From Trochalopteron elliotii (taxonomy: Eukaryota; Chordata; Aves; Passeriformes; Leiothrichidae): a stretch of DNA of 64,000 nt. The translations under genes and the position numbers were made by a program. The notes beneath the pieces were generated by a model, which was not told the DNA's origin, searched no databases, and saw nothing but the letters and a program-made list of their open reading frames with translations. The stretch lies in contig JANPWX010000097.1 in assembly GCA_024734555.1 (NCBI GenBank), forward strand, positions 4,532,439 to 4,596,438. Direction: 5' to 3'. This document shows, piece by piece, positions 51,601 to 60,719 of the stretch. Each line of letters starts with the position of its first letter. The stretch's first letter is position 1.

Positions 51601-54070
51601 GCATCTAGACAGCCTAGAACTTCCTAAATTTCATTTTCTCTGGGTTAATGGCAAAATCAAAGTCATCCTAAGAATGATCTTTTAAAGGCAGTAATTTATC
51701 TGTTGTACCTTTTTTCTTCTAATATCTTCTTGTTTACTCATCCGGTCATCTACTGCTTGAATTCCTTCACTGACACATGACTTAAGACTCTGTGAGAGAA
51801 AAAGTCAGTTTGTAAAGCTTGCTTCCCATTTAAGGGTTGAGAAAAACTTAAAAAAAATATATTCTAAATTTAAGACAAGATTAATAAAATTCTGGGACTA
51901 AAAAAAGCTACAGTGCATCAAGTGAAAAAGCCAAAAATACAACTAAATAACCGAAAGTACAACCTGCTCCTTAGGTATTGCCATTGCAAATAAAATTATT
52001 TCCACCAGAACTGTTCCTTTAGTACCTTAGAGAGAACAAATAACCTTTGCCTAAAAACAGGGAATCAACCCACTGTGTTTTCATGTCTTGCAACTGAAGT
52101 TATAAATCAGTTTTAAATAGTATTTTTCATGTAATAAGGATTTCTCTGTGCTAGCTGACCCTATTTTCTGTTAGACATGAAGGGTGTGATATTTTGAAGG
52201 CACATTTATGCAGTAGGCATCCCTTTGAACTGGCTGCCAAGATAACCAAGAATTGCCCCTTCCTATAAATACCAAGTCAGAGTGGAAGGGCCAGAATAAG
52301 ATCCACCTTCAAGAAGGTGATTTTTATGGTTAAACCACACACTGAGCAAAGTAAGTCCATAAAGGGACTGTGCTGCATCATTAAGTTACTCAAATATTAA
52401 AACAGCTTCAAGATATCTCCATAGACCTGTCTTGCAAGAGTCTTGTCAAATTTAAGAAACTCTTTATCTCTTGATTGAAATGCACTAAAGGAAACATAAA
52501 TTTCCTGCAATACAAGTGCTTGAAAACACAGTGTTTCTCCTACTAGCAATCTAAGTCATCAATTTTCAAAGAGAAGTTTATTGTAACAAATATTAACTTG
52601 AGTAGAAACTTTCTATAGATCATATGAGAGTGAGCTGAAGTTTACCAAGCTGTTGACAATGATTGTTTTGAACATACCATAACTTCTTCCCTTAACTGTC
52701 CCAAGGGTACTGAAAGCTGATTGAGAGCCTTGTCCATGCCAACCTAAAGAAATTACCACAAACACATTTATTACTTTTTTGATAAGATCGTAAGTGAATT
52801 ACTGACAAAGCCTACCATTTTACAGATACTAAAAGAGAACTGAGAAAACATAACTTCCATTATAATTTCCAGTTTTAAATTCAATGTAAAAATATGACAC
52901 AGAGTTGGGGTTTTTTACAATACTTTGACTATACAAAGAGTTTAAAGATTCCTAAAAGAAGCCTTCAGAACAGCCTTACTTTTATCATTGCTATTCTGTT
53001 TTAATAATTGATTTCCTTCAATTTTAAAAGTGCTGACAGTTTGAAACAAAGTTTGCCCTGAGTTTAACTCCCTAATGAATCAGCTTTTCAAGACAAAATG
53101 CATACATCTAAAACATTTACTACAGGCCAACAGCAATTCTGTACAGCAGCTAAGTTCAACAGGAATAGTGTATCAGTGCAAGGATTAGAGACCTCAGTTT
53201 AAGATGCCTTAAATCATAAAACGCCAAAATAAAATCCATATTCTTTCCACATGAAAAATAAAAATCCCGCAGAACCACATTAAGCTTGTGCACAGTACAA
53301 CCAGTAACACTTACTAGATTTGTTGAGAGATTAACAAAATCTGCATAGTCCTTATTTATGAGTTCTACCATAGCAGTTTTAAGGAGTTTGTAATAGAGCT
53401 CCAGATCCTCTCTGAGCTCTTCCAACTGCACGCGTTTCCTGCAGTCTGACACAAAATGATCAACATCAAAATCTGCCTGAAAATGAAACAGGAAAGAGAG
53501 GAGGACGTAAGTAAACAGTTCACACAAGCACACACCCAAAATAAAGTACTCCATATGCCTGTGAGTTGACCAAACTAAAGCTCTAGGGGGAAAAGGCTTC
53601 TTAACGCAGTAGTTAAACTCTCGGGTTTTAGGATGAAAAGCACAGAGCGTCGGGGGGCTGAATAACCAAAGACCAGCTCTCCAAAATACAGGAGACTTAA
53701 ACAAACAAACCATGAAAGAAAGCCAAGAGTCGAAATTCAGTACTGAGAACTACTGTAAGCTCTCCAAGCAGTGAGGCCTCTCTCTCCCGTCAGTCTCAGA
53801 GCCCGGCCCTACCCGGGCACGGCCGGGTCCCCCTGTCAGTGACATCCCCGGCGCTCCTCGCAGCCCCCGCCCGTGGGAAGGGCCGCGGCGGAGCCGTAAA
53901 ATCCCGACCAAGGCTCCGGGCCGCTCTCTCCCGCATGGAGCCCGCCACCCGCCTCCTCAGGAAGCCCCTCGCCCCTCCACAACCCTCCAGCCCCGGCGCA
54001 CCTTCATGAACTCGTCCTTGTCGAAGCAGAGGTTCTCGGGGCCCCGCGGCAGGTTCATCCCGGCCTCCAT
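27563..54070 (-). CDS. COG2: Conserved oligomeric Golgi complex subunit 2, complete coding region in 18 exons
   Basis: COG2 is a lobe A subunit of the COG tethering complex on the cytosolic face of the Golgi. The complex captures intra-Golgi retrograde vesicles and keeps glycosylation enzymes in place. Eighteen exons with GT-AG introns join in frame to 2217 nt, 738 residues plus stop, the length I recall for human COG2. The N-terminal COG2 family region lies in about residues 15-150 (DFDVDHFVSDCRKRVQLEEL, ELINKDYADFVNLSTNL), the central helical body follows (HPNGLQ, EFVPHHCRLLREVTGGAIS, YDFLVNSVW), and the C-terminal DUF3510 region ends in FSALAELV. The start ATG at 54070 has G at -3 and +4; a second in-frame Met is residue 5. 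The promoter is cut by an assembly gap. No frame damage is seen. The gene is tail to tail with AGT, as in mammals. Confidence 0.98.
29213..29393 (-). CDS. COG2: COG2 exon 17 (residues 645-705)
   Basis: The acceptor is TAATTTAG/GTATTATG and the donor GAACAA/GTAAGTT. It encodes YYETVSDVLSSVKKMEESLK and RLKQARR, then a Gly/Asn-rich turn and MSDDNKIRLQLALDVEYFGE. It completes the split Lys645 codon. Confidence 0.96.
31069..31161 (-). repeat. Second copy of the COG2 stop/3' UTR segment, inside COG2 intron 16
   Basis: This 93-bp segment matches 27480-27573 (94 bp) in the same orientation, with four mismatches and one single-base gap by my alignment. The parent segment is the last 11 coding nucleotides of COG2, including the stop, plus 83 nt of 3' UTR. 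Similarity stops abruptly on both sides, and the copy has neither the exon 18 acceptor nor a nearby poly(A) signal. The two copies form direct repeats 3.6 kb apart around exon 17. Confidence 0.9.
32569..32708 (-). CDS. COG2: COG2 exon 16 (residues 599-644 plus 2 nt)
   Basis: The acceptor is CTGCCAG/GAGGTGCC and the donor ACAGAA/GTAAGAG. It encodes EVPTKASPYVDSALKPFYRL and QWLEGALSESTQ. It opens the 3.2-kb intron that contains the duplicate of the gene's 3' end. Confidence 0.95.
33241..33383 (-). CDS. COG2: COG2 exon 15 (residues 551-598)
   Basis: The acceptor is TTTAATAG/GAGCCTTG and the donor AACAAG/GTCAGT. It encodes SACVPTLNNRIIQDLSESSF and LKSALEVPRLYRRTNK, the start of the conserved C-terminal region. 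Confidence 0.96.
34500..34572 (-). CDS. COG2: COG2 exon 14 (residues 527-550 plus 1 nt)
   Basis: The acceptor is TTTTTCAG/ATTCCTGA and the donor ATTGCAG/GTAAAG. It encodes IPDILDMIKPKLEMIGFKNI followed by SCIA, matching human LPELLEIIKPKLEMIGFKN. 73 nt. Confidence 0.95.
35338..35538 (-). CDS. COG2: COG2 exon 13 (residues 460-526)
   Basis: The acceptor is TTTCAG/GTTTCTG and the donor GATCGG/GTTTGTG. At 201 nt it is the longest exon. It encodes a Ser/Lys/Glu-rich, poorly conserved linker (SSENTKESKKPVPVVRKESS) followed by a conserved TQLIHVAADLDKLQ segment. Confidence 0.95.
36348..36499 (-). CDS. COG2: COG2 exon 12 (residues 409-459)
   Basis: The acceptor is ATTTCTAG/CTGGGAGC and the donor CAGCGAG/GTGAGAG. 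It encodes AGSSFCLLATHMVWTSLVKC and WSDQMFLPLLAHRLWKL, then QVLARYSVFISE. It is more GC- and CpG-rich than its neighbours. Good alignment to human around CWSDEMFLPLL. Confidence 0.95.
37722..37783 (-). CDS. COG2: COG2 exon 11 (residues 388-408 plus 1 nt)
   Basis: At 62 nt it is the shortest coding exon of the gene. The acceptor is CTCTCAG/ATTCAGAG and the donor CACCAG/GTAAAC. It encodes RFREIAGALEEALSDALEEA followed by P, matching human RFREIAGSLEAAL. The preceding intron is the one carrying the LTR. Confidence 0.93.
40069..40086. repeat. T18 homopolymer (A18 on the minus strand)
   Basis: In COG2 intron 10. On the minus strand it follows a GC-moderate segment at about 40087-40230 that looks unlike the surrounding AT-rich intron. 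That raises the possibility of a poly(A)-tailed retrocopy, but no parent gene or target duplication is recognised. Confidence 0.6.
40626..40631. repeat. LTR target-site duplication, left copy
   Basis: GACACT immediately precedes the LTR's TG and is repeated exactly after its terminal CA at 41075-41080. Confidence 0.8.
40632..41074. mobile_element. Endogenous-retrovirus solo LTR in COG2 intron 10
   Basis: The 443-bp unit begins TGTTGTGG and ends CGCTACA, the TG...CA form of an integrated LTR. It is bounded by the identical 6-bp direct repeat GACACT at 40626-40631 and 41075-41080. A 6-bp target duplication is typical of class II (beta/alpha-like) integrations. Its GC content is higher than the surrounding intron. 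Orientation is uncertain: AATAAA lies on the minus strand at 40792-40787 and a TTATAA at 40776-40781. No internal retroviral genes are present, so the copy is the product of LTR-LTR recombination. Confidence 0.85.
41075..41080. repeat. LTR target-site duplication, right copy
   Basis: GACACT immediately follows the LTR's terminal CA and is identical to 40626-40631. Confidence 0.8.
41376..41515 (-). CDS. COG2: COG2 exon 10 (residues 342-387 plus 2 nt)
   Basis: The acceptor is CCCTGCAG/AAATACAC and the donor CAAATAAG/GTTGGC. It encodes TTSMDFVRKFERQCGSQASV and ends in KWNLPVYFQI. The solo LTR in the next intron lies about 300 nt downstream. Confidence 0.96.
45220..45346 (-). CDS. COG2: COG2 exon 9 (residues 299-341)
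   Basis: The acceptor is TTTTCAG/TGAAAAAG and the donor CATGAG/GTAATT. It encodes VPGYDFLVNSVWPEIVRGLE and EKLPSLFNPGNPDVFHE. It completes the split Ser299 codon. Confidence 0.96.
46638..46762 (-). CDS. COG2: COG2 exon 8 (residues 258-298 plus 2 nt)
   Basis: The acceptor is TGGCAG/GTGATGG and the donor TTTCCAG/GTAAAT. It encodes HPNGLQAMYNRLLEFVPHHC and RLLREVTGGAIS, a hallmark block of COG2. Confidence 0.96.
47767..47946 (-). CDS. COG2: COG2 exon 7 (residues 198-257)
   Basis: The acceptor is CTTGTAG/CGTATAGC and the donor GATGAG/GTAAGG. It encodes RIAGITAMLQQSLEGLLLEG onward to VKPYVDE. 180 nt, phase 0 at both ends; highly conserved. Confidence 0.96.
49661..49769 (-). CDS. COG2: COG2 exon 6 (residues 161-197)
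   Basis: The acceptor is CTTCTAG/TCCACTT and the donor AGACCA/GTAAGT. It encodes SPLLTGQVLERIATEFNQLQ and FHAVQSKGMPLLDKVRP, nearly identical to human. It completes the split Ser161 codon. Confidence 0.95.
50982..51085 (-). CDS. COG2: COG2 exon 5 (residues 127-160 plus 2 nt)
   Basis: The acceptor is AATTACAG/ATGTGTGTC and the donor GGAAACAG/GTAAAA. It encodes MCVLRLIHVIQSVEKIEKIL and a more variable tail (HSQGTKELSSLEGN). Phase 2 at the 3' end. Confidence 0.95.
51449..51468. repeat. A20 homopolymer
   Basis: A run of 20 A in COG2 intron 4, without a recognisable retroelement on its 5' side. Confidence 0.9.
51709..51789 (-). CDS. COG2: COG2 exon 4 (residues 100-126)
   Basis: The acceptor is CTCACAG/AGTCTTAAG and the donor AAAAAAG/GTACAA. 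It encodes SLKSCVSEGIQAVDDRMSKQ followed by EDIRRKK, a predicted helical segment. 81 nt, phase 0. Confidence 0.95.
52678..52743 (-). CDS. COG2: COG2 exon 3 (residues 78-99)
   Basis: The acceptor is TTTAG/GTTGGC and the donor GTTATG/GTATGT. It encodes VGMDKALNQLSVPLGQLREE followed by VM, nearly identical to human. At 66 nt it is found only by similarity and splice sites. Confidence 0.95.
53315..53476 (-). CDS. COG2: COG2 exon 2 (residues 24-77)
   Basis: The acceptor is TTTCAG/GCAGATTTT and the donor AATCTA/GTAAGTG. It encodes the most conserved N-terminal block, including DFDVDHFVSDC and NKDYADFVNLSTNL. Phase 0 at both ends, 162 nt. Confidence 0.97.
54002..54070 (-). CDS. COG2: COG2 exon 1 (residues 1-23)
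   Basis: It encodes MEAGMNLPRGPENLCFDKDE followed by FMK, which aligns with the human N terminus. The donor is GAAG/GTGCGCC and the phase is 0. The 5' UTR continues towards the N run that begins 48 bases upstream. Confidence 0.95.
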
Positions 54071-54118
54071 GCCGGGCCCGGCGCCCGCACCGCCCCCTCT
54101 GCCAGCGCGGCACCGCCG

Positions 54119-54511
54119 NNNNNNNNNNNNNNNNNNNNNNNNNNNNNNNNNNNNNNNNNNNNNNNNNNNNNNNNNNNNNNNNNNNNNNNNNNNNNNNNNN
54201 NNNNNNNNNNNNNNNNNNNNNNNNNNNNNNNNNNNNNNNNNNNNNNNNNNNNNNNNNNNNNNNNNNNNNNNNNNNNNNNNNNNNNNNNNNNNNNNNNNNN
54301 NNNNNNNNNNNNNNNNNNNNNNNNNNNNNNNNNNNNNNNNNNNNNNNNNNNNNNNNNNNNNNNNNNNNNNNNNNNNNNNNNNNNNNNNNNNNNNNNNNNN
54401 NNNNNNNNNNNNNNNNNNNNNNNNNNNNNNNNNNNNNNNNNNNNNNNNNNNNNNNNNNNNNNNNNNNNNNNNNNNNNNNNNNNNNNNNNNNNNNNNNNNN
54501 NNNNNNNNNNN
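54119..54511. other. COG2: Assembly gap (393 N)
   Basis: A run of N in the GC-rich COG2 promoter, 48 bases upstream of the start codon on the minus strand. GC-rich first exons of bird genes often drop out of short-read assemblies. Open frames crossing it are meaningless. Confidence 1.
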
Positions 54512-54569
54512 GCGCCCAGGGCCGGCCTGCCCGGGGTCTGCGGGGCACGGCCGGGAGTCACGGGAGCGA

Positions 54570-55425
54570 CTGGGATGGAAAACACCTCTGGGATCATCGA
54601 GCCCAGCCTGGGACTGAGCACCACTGTGTCAATTACGTCATGGCATTGGGTGCCACCTCCAGTCTTTTCTTAAACACCTCCAGAGACAGTGACTCCACCA
54701 CTTCCCTAGGCAGCCAATTCCGATGTGTAAGCACCCTTCCTGTGAAGAAAATCCTTCTAACGTTCAATCTAAACTTTCCCTGGAGCAGATTGAGGCCATT
54801 TCCTCTCGTGCTGTCGCTGGTTGCCTGGAAGAATAGGCTGAGCCCCACCTGGCTACAGCCTCCTTTGAGGCAGTGGTAGAGAGCAGTGAGGTTCCCCTCG
54901 AGCCTCCTTTTCTCCAGGCTAAACATTCCCAGCTCCCTCAGCTGCTTCTCACAAAGGACTTATTCTCCAGACCCTTCACCAGCTCCATCACCCTTCTCCG
55001 GACACACTCCAGCACCTCAATGTACTTCCTGAGCAGAGAAGCCCAGAACTGGTCACTGAACTCAAGGGGCAGCCTCGCCAGTGCCGAGTGCAGGGGGACA
55101 GTCACTGCCCCGGTCCTGCTGAGCACACTGTTAGTGACAGAGGCCAGTGCCACTGGCCTTGTTGGCCACCTGGGCACACACACTTGCTCATGTTCTGCTG
55201 CTGTCAACCAGCACCACCAGGTCCCCTCCATCCACCTTTCCCCCAGCCTGTAGCACTGCATGGGGTTGTTGTGGCCAAAGTGTAGGACCCAGTACTCAAC
55301 ACTCACACCCGACTTCGTGTCCTGTGGATTTACAAAGGGTAAACTCAATCCTCTCATCCAGATCATCCAGTAGCACTGCCACTCTAACTCATAAAGCACT
55401 AATCCATGTCACCCAGAGCCAGATC
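54570..55425 (-). mobile_element. CR1 LINE, about 860 bp, antisense
   Basis: On the minus strand this is a CR1 3' end reaching into the end of the reverse-transcriptase ORF. On the plus strand its landmarks include 'ttaaacacctccagagaca', 'gccatttcctctcgtgctgt', 'ccttttctccaggctaaac', 'cagcacctcaatgtacttcc' and 'gcatggggttgttgtggcc'. It is the longest CR1 copy in the window, is diverged, and sits directly against the COG2 promoter island. Confidence 0.92.
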
Positions 55426-55431
55426 CAGATA

Positions 55432-55767
55432 CCCCTTGATTCCAACATTTCCCTGGGAAATTCCCTATTCCAATGCCTGACCACCCTGCCAGTAAATTTT
55501 TTTTCTAATATCTAACCTGAATCTCTCCTGTCTCAGCTTAAGGCCATTTCCCCATGTCTTCACAGTGCAGGTTAGGAGAAGAGACCAGTCTCTACCTCAC
55601 TACAGCCTTCTTTCAGGCAGAAGGCAATGAGGTATCCCCTGGGCCACCTCTTCTGTAGACTAAACAAACCCAGCTCCTTCAGTCATTCCTCATAAAACAT
55701 GTTTCTAGACCCTTCACAAGTCTTGCTGCCCTTCTCTGGACATGCTCCAGCAACTCAATGTCCTTCA
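55432..55767 (-). mobile_element. CR1 LINE fragment, antisense
   Basis: A second CR1 copy follows in the same orientation: 'ccctattccaatgcctgacc', 'taaggccatttccccatgt', 'tctagacccttcacaag' and 'ctccagcaactcaatgtcct' repeat landmarks already seen in the preceding copy, which shows a separate insertion. It is more diverged. Confidence 0.88.
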
Positions 55768-56010
55768 ATGATTTGGGTTGGAAAGGATAATGTCATTGAA
55801 TGGGTCAGGTTGGAAGGGACTTTGTAGATCATCTAGCTTTAACACTCATGCCATGGGCAGAGACACCTTCTACTAGACCAGATTGCTCAGAGACCCATCC
55901 AAGATGGCCTTGAACACTTCCAGTGTTGGGACATCTGCAGCTTGTCTGGGCAACCTGTTCCATGCTTCACCACCTGACAGTAAAGACTTTCTTCTTTAGA
56001 AGAACCTGTG
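55768..56010 (-). mobile_element. CR1 LINE fragment, antisense
   Basis: A third copy begins with 'gatttgggttggaaagg' and a second 'ggttggaagggactttgta' with 'gatcatctagc', the inverted CR1 3' terminus, and ends near 'cctgacagtaaagactttc'. The doubled terminal motif suggests a small nested or partial extra copy at its edge. Confidence 0.85.
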
Positions 56011-59000
56011 GTTCTTGCCACCCTGAGATGTCAAAGTAACTGAGCTGCGCTGCTGGTGTGGGTGCCTGGTGTGTGCCCCACAGTGGGCACCGAGGGCACC
56101 AAACTGACCCAGTCATGTAAAGCTGCAGGGCCTGGCCATCAGGGCCCACGCACAAGCCATGGAGTCACAGAGCTGTGGAGGAGGAAGGGGGCTCCAGCAG
56201 ATGGAAGCTGAGTGGGGTCACCCAGCTCTGGTAGCCCACAGCTGCCTCTCCTCAGGTTTTATGTATTAGCAGGGGTGGAGGATACCCAGCCTCCATAAGC
56301 AAGAAATGCCAGGCAGGGTCTGACTCTTCTTTAAAGGAAAATAAGCTTTTTCTCATGTTTAAATTTATTGTAGTATATGCCCATGTGATCCTGAGTAACA
56401 GGAACTGAGTCAGAGCATAATTTACTTCCCCCATCCTTTTTTTCAGCAGTATTGAAACTTAGGTTCTTGTTTCCTTCAAAATCTTTTGTTCAAGGTTGCT
56501 GATGCCTTAGTGAAGACAAATTTAGCTCTAGAAAGCCTCCCTGCTGTCACATGCATTTCTGTTTGCACCTCAGGATGGAAGACAGCAAATGATCTCGTTC
56601 CTTGCATGAGCATTTTATGGATTTAATTTTGTCTCAGTGAACTCAAATGAGGAGCTATCCCAGTGCCTCACCAAAGAGTTGTAAAGGTGCATCCTGTACA
56701 ACCGTTTCTCTGCCAGCTGCTCTGTGGATAATGACAGAGAAGACTCCTCTGACAAATATGGGCTCAGTGGTGCATTGGGCTGGAAACCCCCAGACCTCTT
56801 GGGCAGCCAACATTTTGACAGCACAAACACACAGTTCCCCTCCTAAGTCCTTCAGCACTGCCACAGAGCCCGGCTGGTCTGTAACCAGCAAAGATTCGTG
56901 CCAGTGATTCATGGCTGGCACTGAGTTTCTCAGGACTTCCCTGAGTTTCTAGGAGTATGAAGAGCCAAGTGGGTCAGTGGTGAACATGGTGGACATGTGC
57001 ACCTGCTGGCTGGTTCCTTGTGTGCTCCTTGCCCCCACTTGCTTTCACCCTGTCCCTTTGGAAAGCTTTTCAAGACTGACATATTTCAGAGTGTCCAACT
57101 CTCTCAGAGATTTCAGAGATTGGCAGGCATGATTTATAGCTCTCATGTGTTGTCAGCTGGAGAGCAGAAAACAGTACACCCACGTCACAAATCTACACTG
57201 GTACTTTTTTTGCAATAGCTATGACTGTGCGTGTCAGGTTTCTTACATTATGATATTTAAATCTCTACATTCTGGTACAGGAACAAAGCCACACTATTAC
57301 TTAGCCATATTTTAATTTAATGAGCTGGATGCTGGAAATTAAAATTCTAACCAGCTTTTAACGTTAACTTTTTAATAAGTAGTTACACCTACTTCTTCTA
57401 AGTGTACTAGCTAGGACAAATCTTGCTCTAAAAAGAATTGCTGTTGCCATTTATGGTTTTGTTTACAAAGCTCTAATTATGAAGTGCTTTGAGGAGATAA
57501 AAGACTATGCTTCTAACTTGAATTTGTTTATTGATGAGCTCTTACACTCTTGATATTTATTGATATAATTGTGAATTCAAATATGAAGTTTGTGGAACTT
57601 AATTATTTACCAGTGAAGACTGGAATATGGCACTTTCAGTAAGTTAACACTAAAGCCAGAATTAGGAGTCGTAGGTTATTTCCTCATGCCCTGTGTCTCT
57701 GCAAAGCCATTTTCACCTGGGGCAGTGGTGCACAAAATAAAATTTCTCCAAGACGGAAGAGACAGGCAAAGCAGTAAGGGAGCTGGCCATTTTAAAGAGT
57801 CCTACAAAGCTCGATATACTTCCATTACTTTCGTTTACTAAGTCCATTTGTACTACAAGCCCCTTCATCCCTTTCCTTTCCTCATTCTTGTAACTGTCAT
57901 TCCAACACTTCCTGGCTTAGAAAACACAGTTTTAAATGCTTTTTCCCAACCACAAAGATGTGGCACCTAAGAATTTCTTGAAAACTTTTAATCACCATTT
58001 AATCTGCAGTTTTTGAATAACATATCATTAATGGATCCATTAGATGAATGAAGAGAGAGCACATGAAAATATGTCTCAGTATTACTGTTATTATCTGAAT
58101 AAGGATCATGTAGGTGTCTGAGAGTAGAAGAGCTACTTTTAGCTGTTGTGTGGGCACTGAATTTTAAAGATTCCAAGACCATTTCTTATTCTCAAATAAA
58201 GATCATTTCAAGGGAGGAATAATGATACAACAAATTATGTTTAGGAAAATTGTATCATCCTTTTTCTGAAGGCTGCCAATGACCAATCCACTGTTTTGGA
58301 AATGTCAGTATATACTAGTTAAATTGGGAAGGAAAACAGTTAGTTTTACCTTCCACCACATTCTTGAAAGTCATCTCTGGTTTTATTATTTAAAGAAGTT
58401 GAAGACATCACCTACAATTTATGGTAAATGGGAAAAGTGTTACTGTGTACAACACATAGGGACAGATATACTACAGCTAATATGTGATACAACACTCCAG
58501 GTACTGAGAAGCTTCAAAAATTTAGGTAGTATTAGGCAAACTGAGGTGCCAGTGTTATTGTATTATTTTGAGTACCTTGCCTTCCTGAGATGACATCGCC
58601 ATCAATGTATCTTCTGGCCCTCCAGCAAAACTGTGTAATAAATATTCTGTGTTAGTTGCTTTCAGTAGATGTTAAAAACAAAGAGCATCAGTTAATAAAT
58701 AGATGTTCAGGATGCAGAAAGGGATATTTTCCTAATATTGACATCTTATTGAGTGCCTTTATCTTGGTTTCTTTTGGAAATTGAATTAAATACATGAAAA
58801 AGCATAGAAGAGTTTCTATACCTGACTCCAGCCCTGAACACTGAAGTCAGTGAGTGAATGCTGCTGATTTCTGTGTTTAACTGTCAGTCACTCAACTCCA
58901 GAGGTGTTAACAGGTCTACTGAGCTGGTGAGGCTCTAGTCATGCTTAATGTCAGTAAGTAGATTAAAAAAGGCTTGGTTCTAAGTAAACAAGCTAAAGAA

Positions 59001-59150
59001 GAAATTTAGAAATTCCTCAGGTGTTGGGTCTTAGAAGACAACTATAACATTGCAGTAATGACACAGGTATGTGAATATATCAAAATATGAATTTATATGT
59101 ATGATATAAACTTGCATCTTGACATAAAGAAGGAATTTTTAAAGCAATCA
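56011..59150. other. COG2 upstream flank, no gene seen
   Basis: The sequence becomes increasingly AT-rich to the right. In mammals COG2 is followed on this side by PGBD5, but no transposase-like exon is visible here. No repeat is recognised in this interval. Confidence 0.5.
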
Positions 59151-59157
59151 TTCACTG

Positions 59158-59335
59158 GAGCGACCTTCCCAGGGACATGGAGAAGTGCCCATGATTAAAT
59201 CACTGGAGGTTTTCAAGATGCAGTTGGGCAGGGTGCTAAATAATTTCATCTAGGCTTCCCTTCTAATGAAAGGTTGGACCACACAGTCTCTGGAGGTTTT
59301 TCCCAAACTGACCTATTCTGTGCTCCTGTGGCACA
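59158..59335 (+). mobile_element. CR1 LINE, short 3' fragment
   Basis: 'cttcccagggacatgga', 'aaatcactggaggttttcaa', 'aggttggaccacacagtctc' and 'cctattctgtg' follow the CR1 3' terminus in sense orientation. Strongly diverged and about 180 bp. Confidence 0.75.
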
Positions 59336-60117
59336 TACTACAAGATCTGTAGTGAATGTACGTAAAATGTAGAATTGCAGTATGAAAGTATGCCAGCTTA
59401 AAACCAGTTTTGAACATGCATCATCTTAAAATGTTTTAGGATTGTCCCCTTTCCCTGATGGGGTAAGTACAGACTGATACTTTACATCAAAGATATTTTG
59501 AGTGCAGTGACATGAGAAAGGGGAGAGAAGTGAAGGAGGAGGTTTCACCTCTCTCATGCTAGAGTTGCCATGCCCAGACAAGCATAGCGTAAAGGAGCTG
59601 CCTAACTTAAGACATCCTGCCTCAGGGTCCCACATAGCTGAAAAAAAGGCTGTGGCTTTCCACCTCCAACTCCTCCTGACATGCTCACAATGGCAGTTAG
59701 GAAAACTCTCAAAATAGAACTTAATTATTTTGAGTTAACCTGAAAATTTCTTCTCAGTTGTTGAGTTAGCTGGCCAATTGGAGTTCAGTGATATCCCAGA
59801 CATTACAAAAGTAGCAAGACTGGAGCAGAGATAACTGCATATACCTCACTCAGCAGACTATTACTCAAGATTGAGGGATTATCAATTTATTTCCATCAGG
59901 AGAGAAAACAAATGGCAGAGTTGTTTATTACTTTGATAATGTGCTTACTACTAGAAATTACAAAAGGCTACCTTTTTAAGACAGAACATTCAAACAACAG
60001 CACAATGTGTTGGTTTATGGAGCCAGATCTCCTTTAGTCAGTGCTTTGCCCAAAAATATCTGTTAAACTTTTGATCAAGGTTACGTTATTCACAAGCAGG
60101 GCCATGAAAATCATCAT

Positions 60118-60540
60118 AGGGTTTGGACTAGGCTGAAAGAATTGAGGATTTTCAGCCTGAAGAAGAGAAAGGTCTGTGATGCCTTATTTCAGCCTTTTCA
60201 TATGTAAAGAGGGCTTATAAGAAGGATGAATAGAGACTTTTACCTAGGCCTGTAGTGTCAGGACATGAAGCAATGATTTTTAAACTGAAAGAAGGCTGAT
60301 TTAGATTGGATATAAGAAAAAAAGTATTTTACAAGGAGGGTGGTGAGGTGCAGGAATAGGTTGTCCAGGTAAGTTGTGGATGCCTCAGCACTGGAAGTGT
60401 TGAAGATCAGGCTGGATGGGGCTTTGAGCATCCTGGGCTAGGGGTTAGTGAAAGATGTCCCAGCCTATGGCAGGGAAGTTGAACTAGATGACCTTTAAAG
60501 GGCCTTTCCAAGCCAAATCATTCTTTAGTTCTGTGGTTCT
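60118..60540 (+). mobile_element. CR1 LINE, 3' fragment
   Basis: Landmarks are 'ttttcagcctgaagaagaga', 'tttagattggatataagaaa', 'ggaataggttgtccaggtaa', 'aagatcaggctggatggggc' and the end 'ccaagccaaatcattcttta'. Sense orientation, 5' truncated and diverged, from a different CR1 subfamily than the 850-1272 copy. Confidence 0.85.
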
Positions 60541-60688
60541 GCAATGGACTGTCCAGAAGATCACTGGTGTTCCTTTTCTTTCATTCTATTCATTGTTTCT
60601 TCAGCATGGCTCATTCTGCCAGGCACACCCCTCCCTGGAACACTACCTAGTGAAACCCTTATCTGAATTTGGTTTATATTTCTCAGCA

Positions 60689-60719
60689 TTTTTGTTTGTT
60701 TGTTTGTTTGTTTGTTTTG
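60689..60719. repeat. (TTTG)n microsatellite
   Basis: About seven near-perfect TTTG units located 150 bp beyond the end of the CR1 fragment. Confidence 0.95.

Larger units (their letters stand above)
53780..54560 (-). promoter_or_regulatory. COG2: COG2 CpG-island promoter, interrupted by an assembly gap
   Basis: Exon 1 and its flanks (about 53800-54118 and 54512-54560) are very GC- and CpG-rich, as expected of a housekeeping promoter. The transcription start should lie between 54071 and the sequence beyond the gap. No TATA box is visible in the known part. Confidence 0.75.

Noticed and set aside
53796..54624. Long open frames on both strands across 54119-54511
   Set aside because: They exist only because the N run contains no stop codons; just the COG2 exon 1 part is real.
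54938..55515. Open frames of 120-150 codons on both strands
   Set aside because: They fall inside the antisense CR1 copies. One may reflect the decayed end of the reverse-transcriptase ORF, but it is not a host gene.
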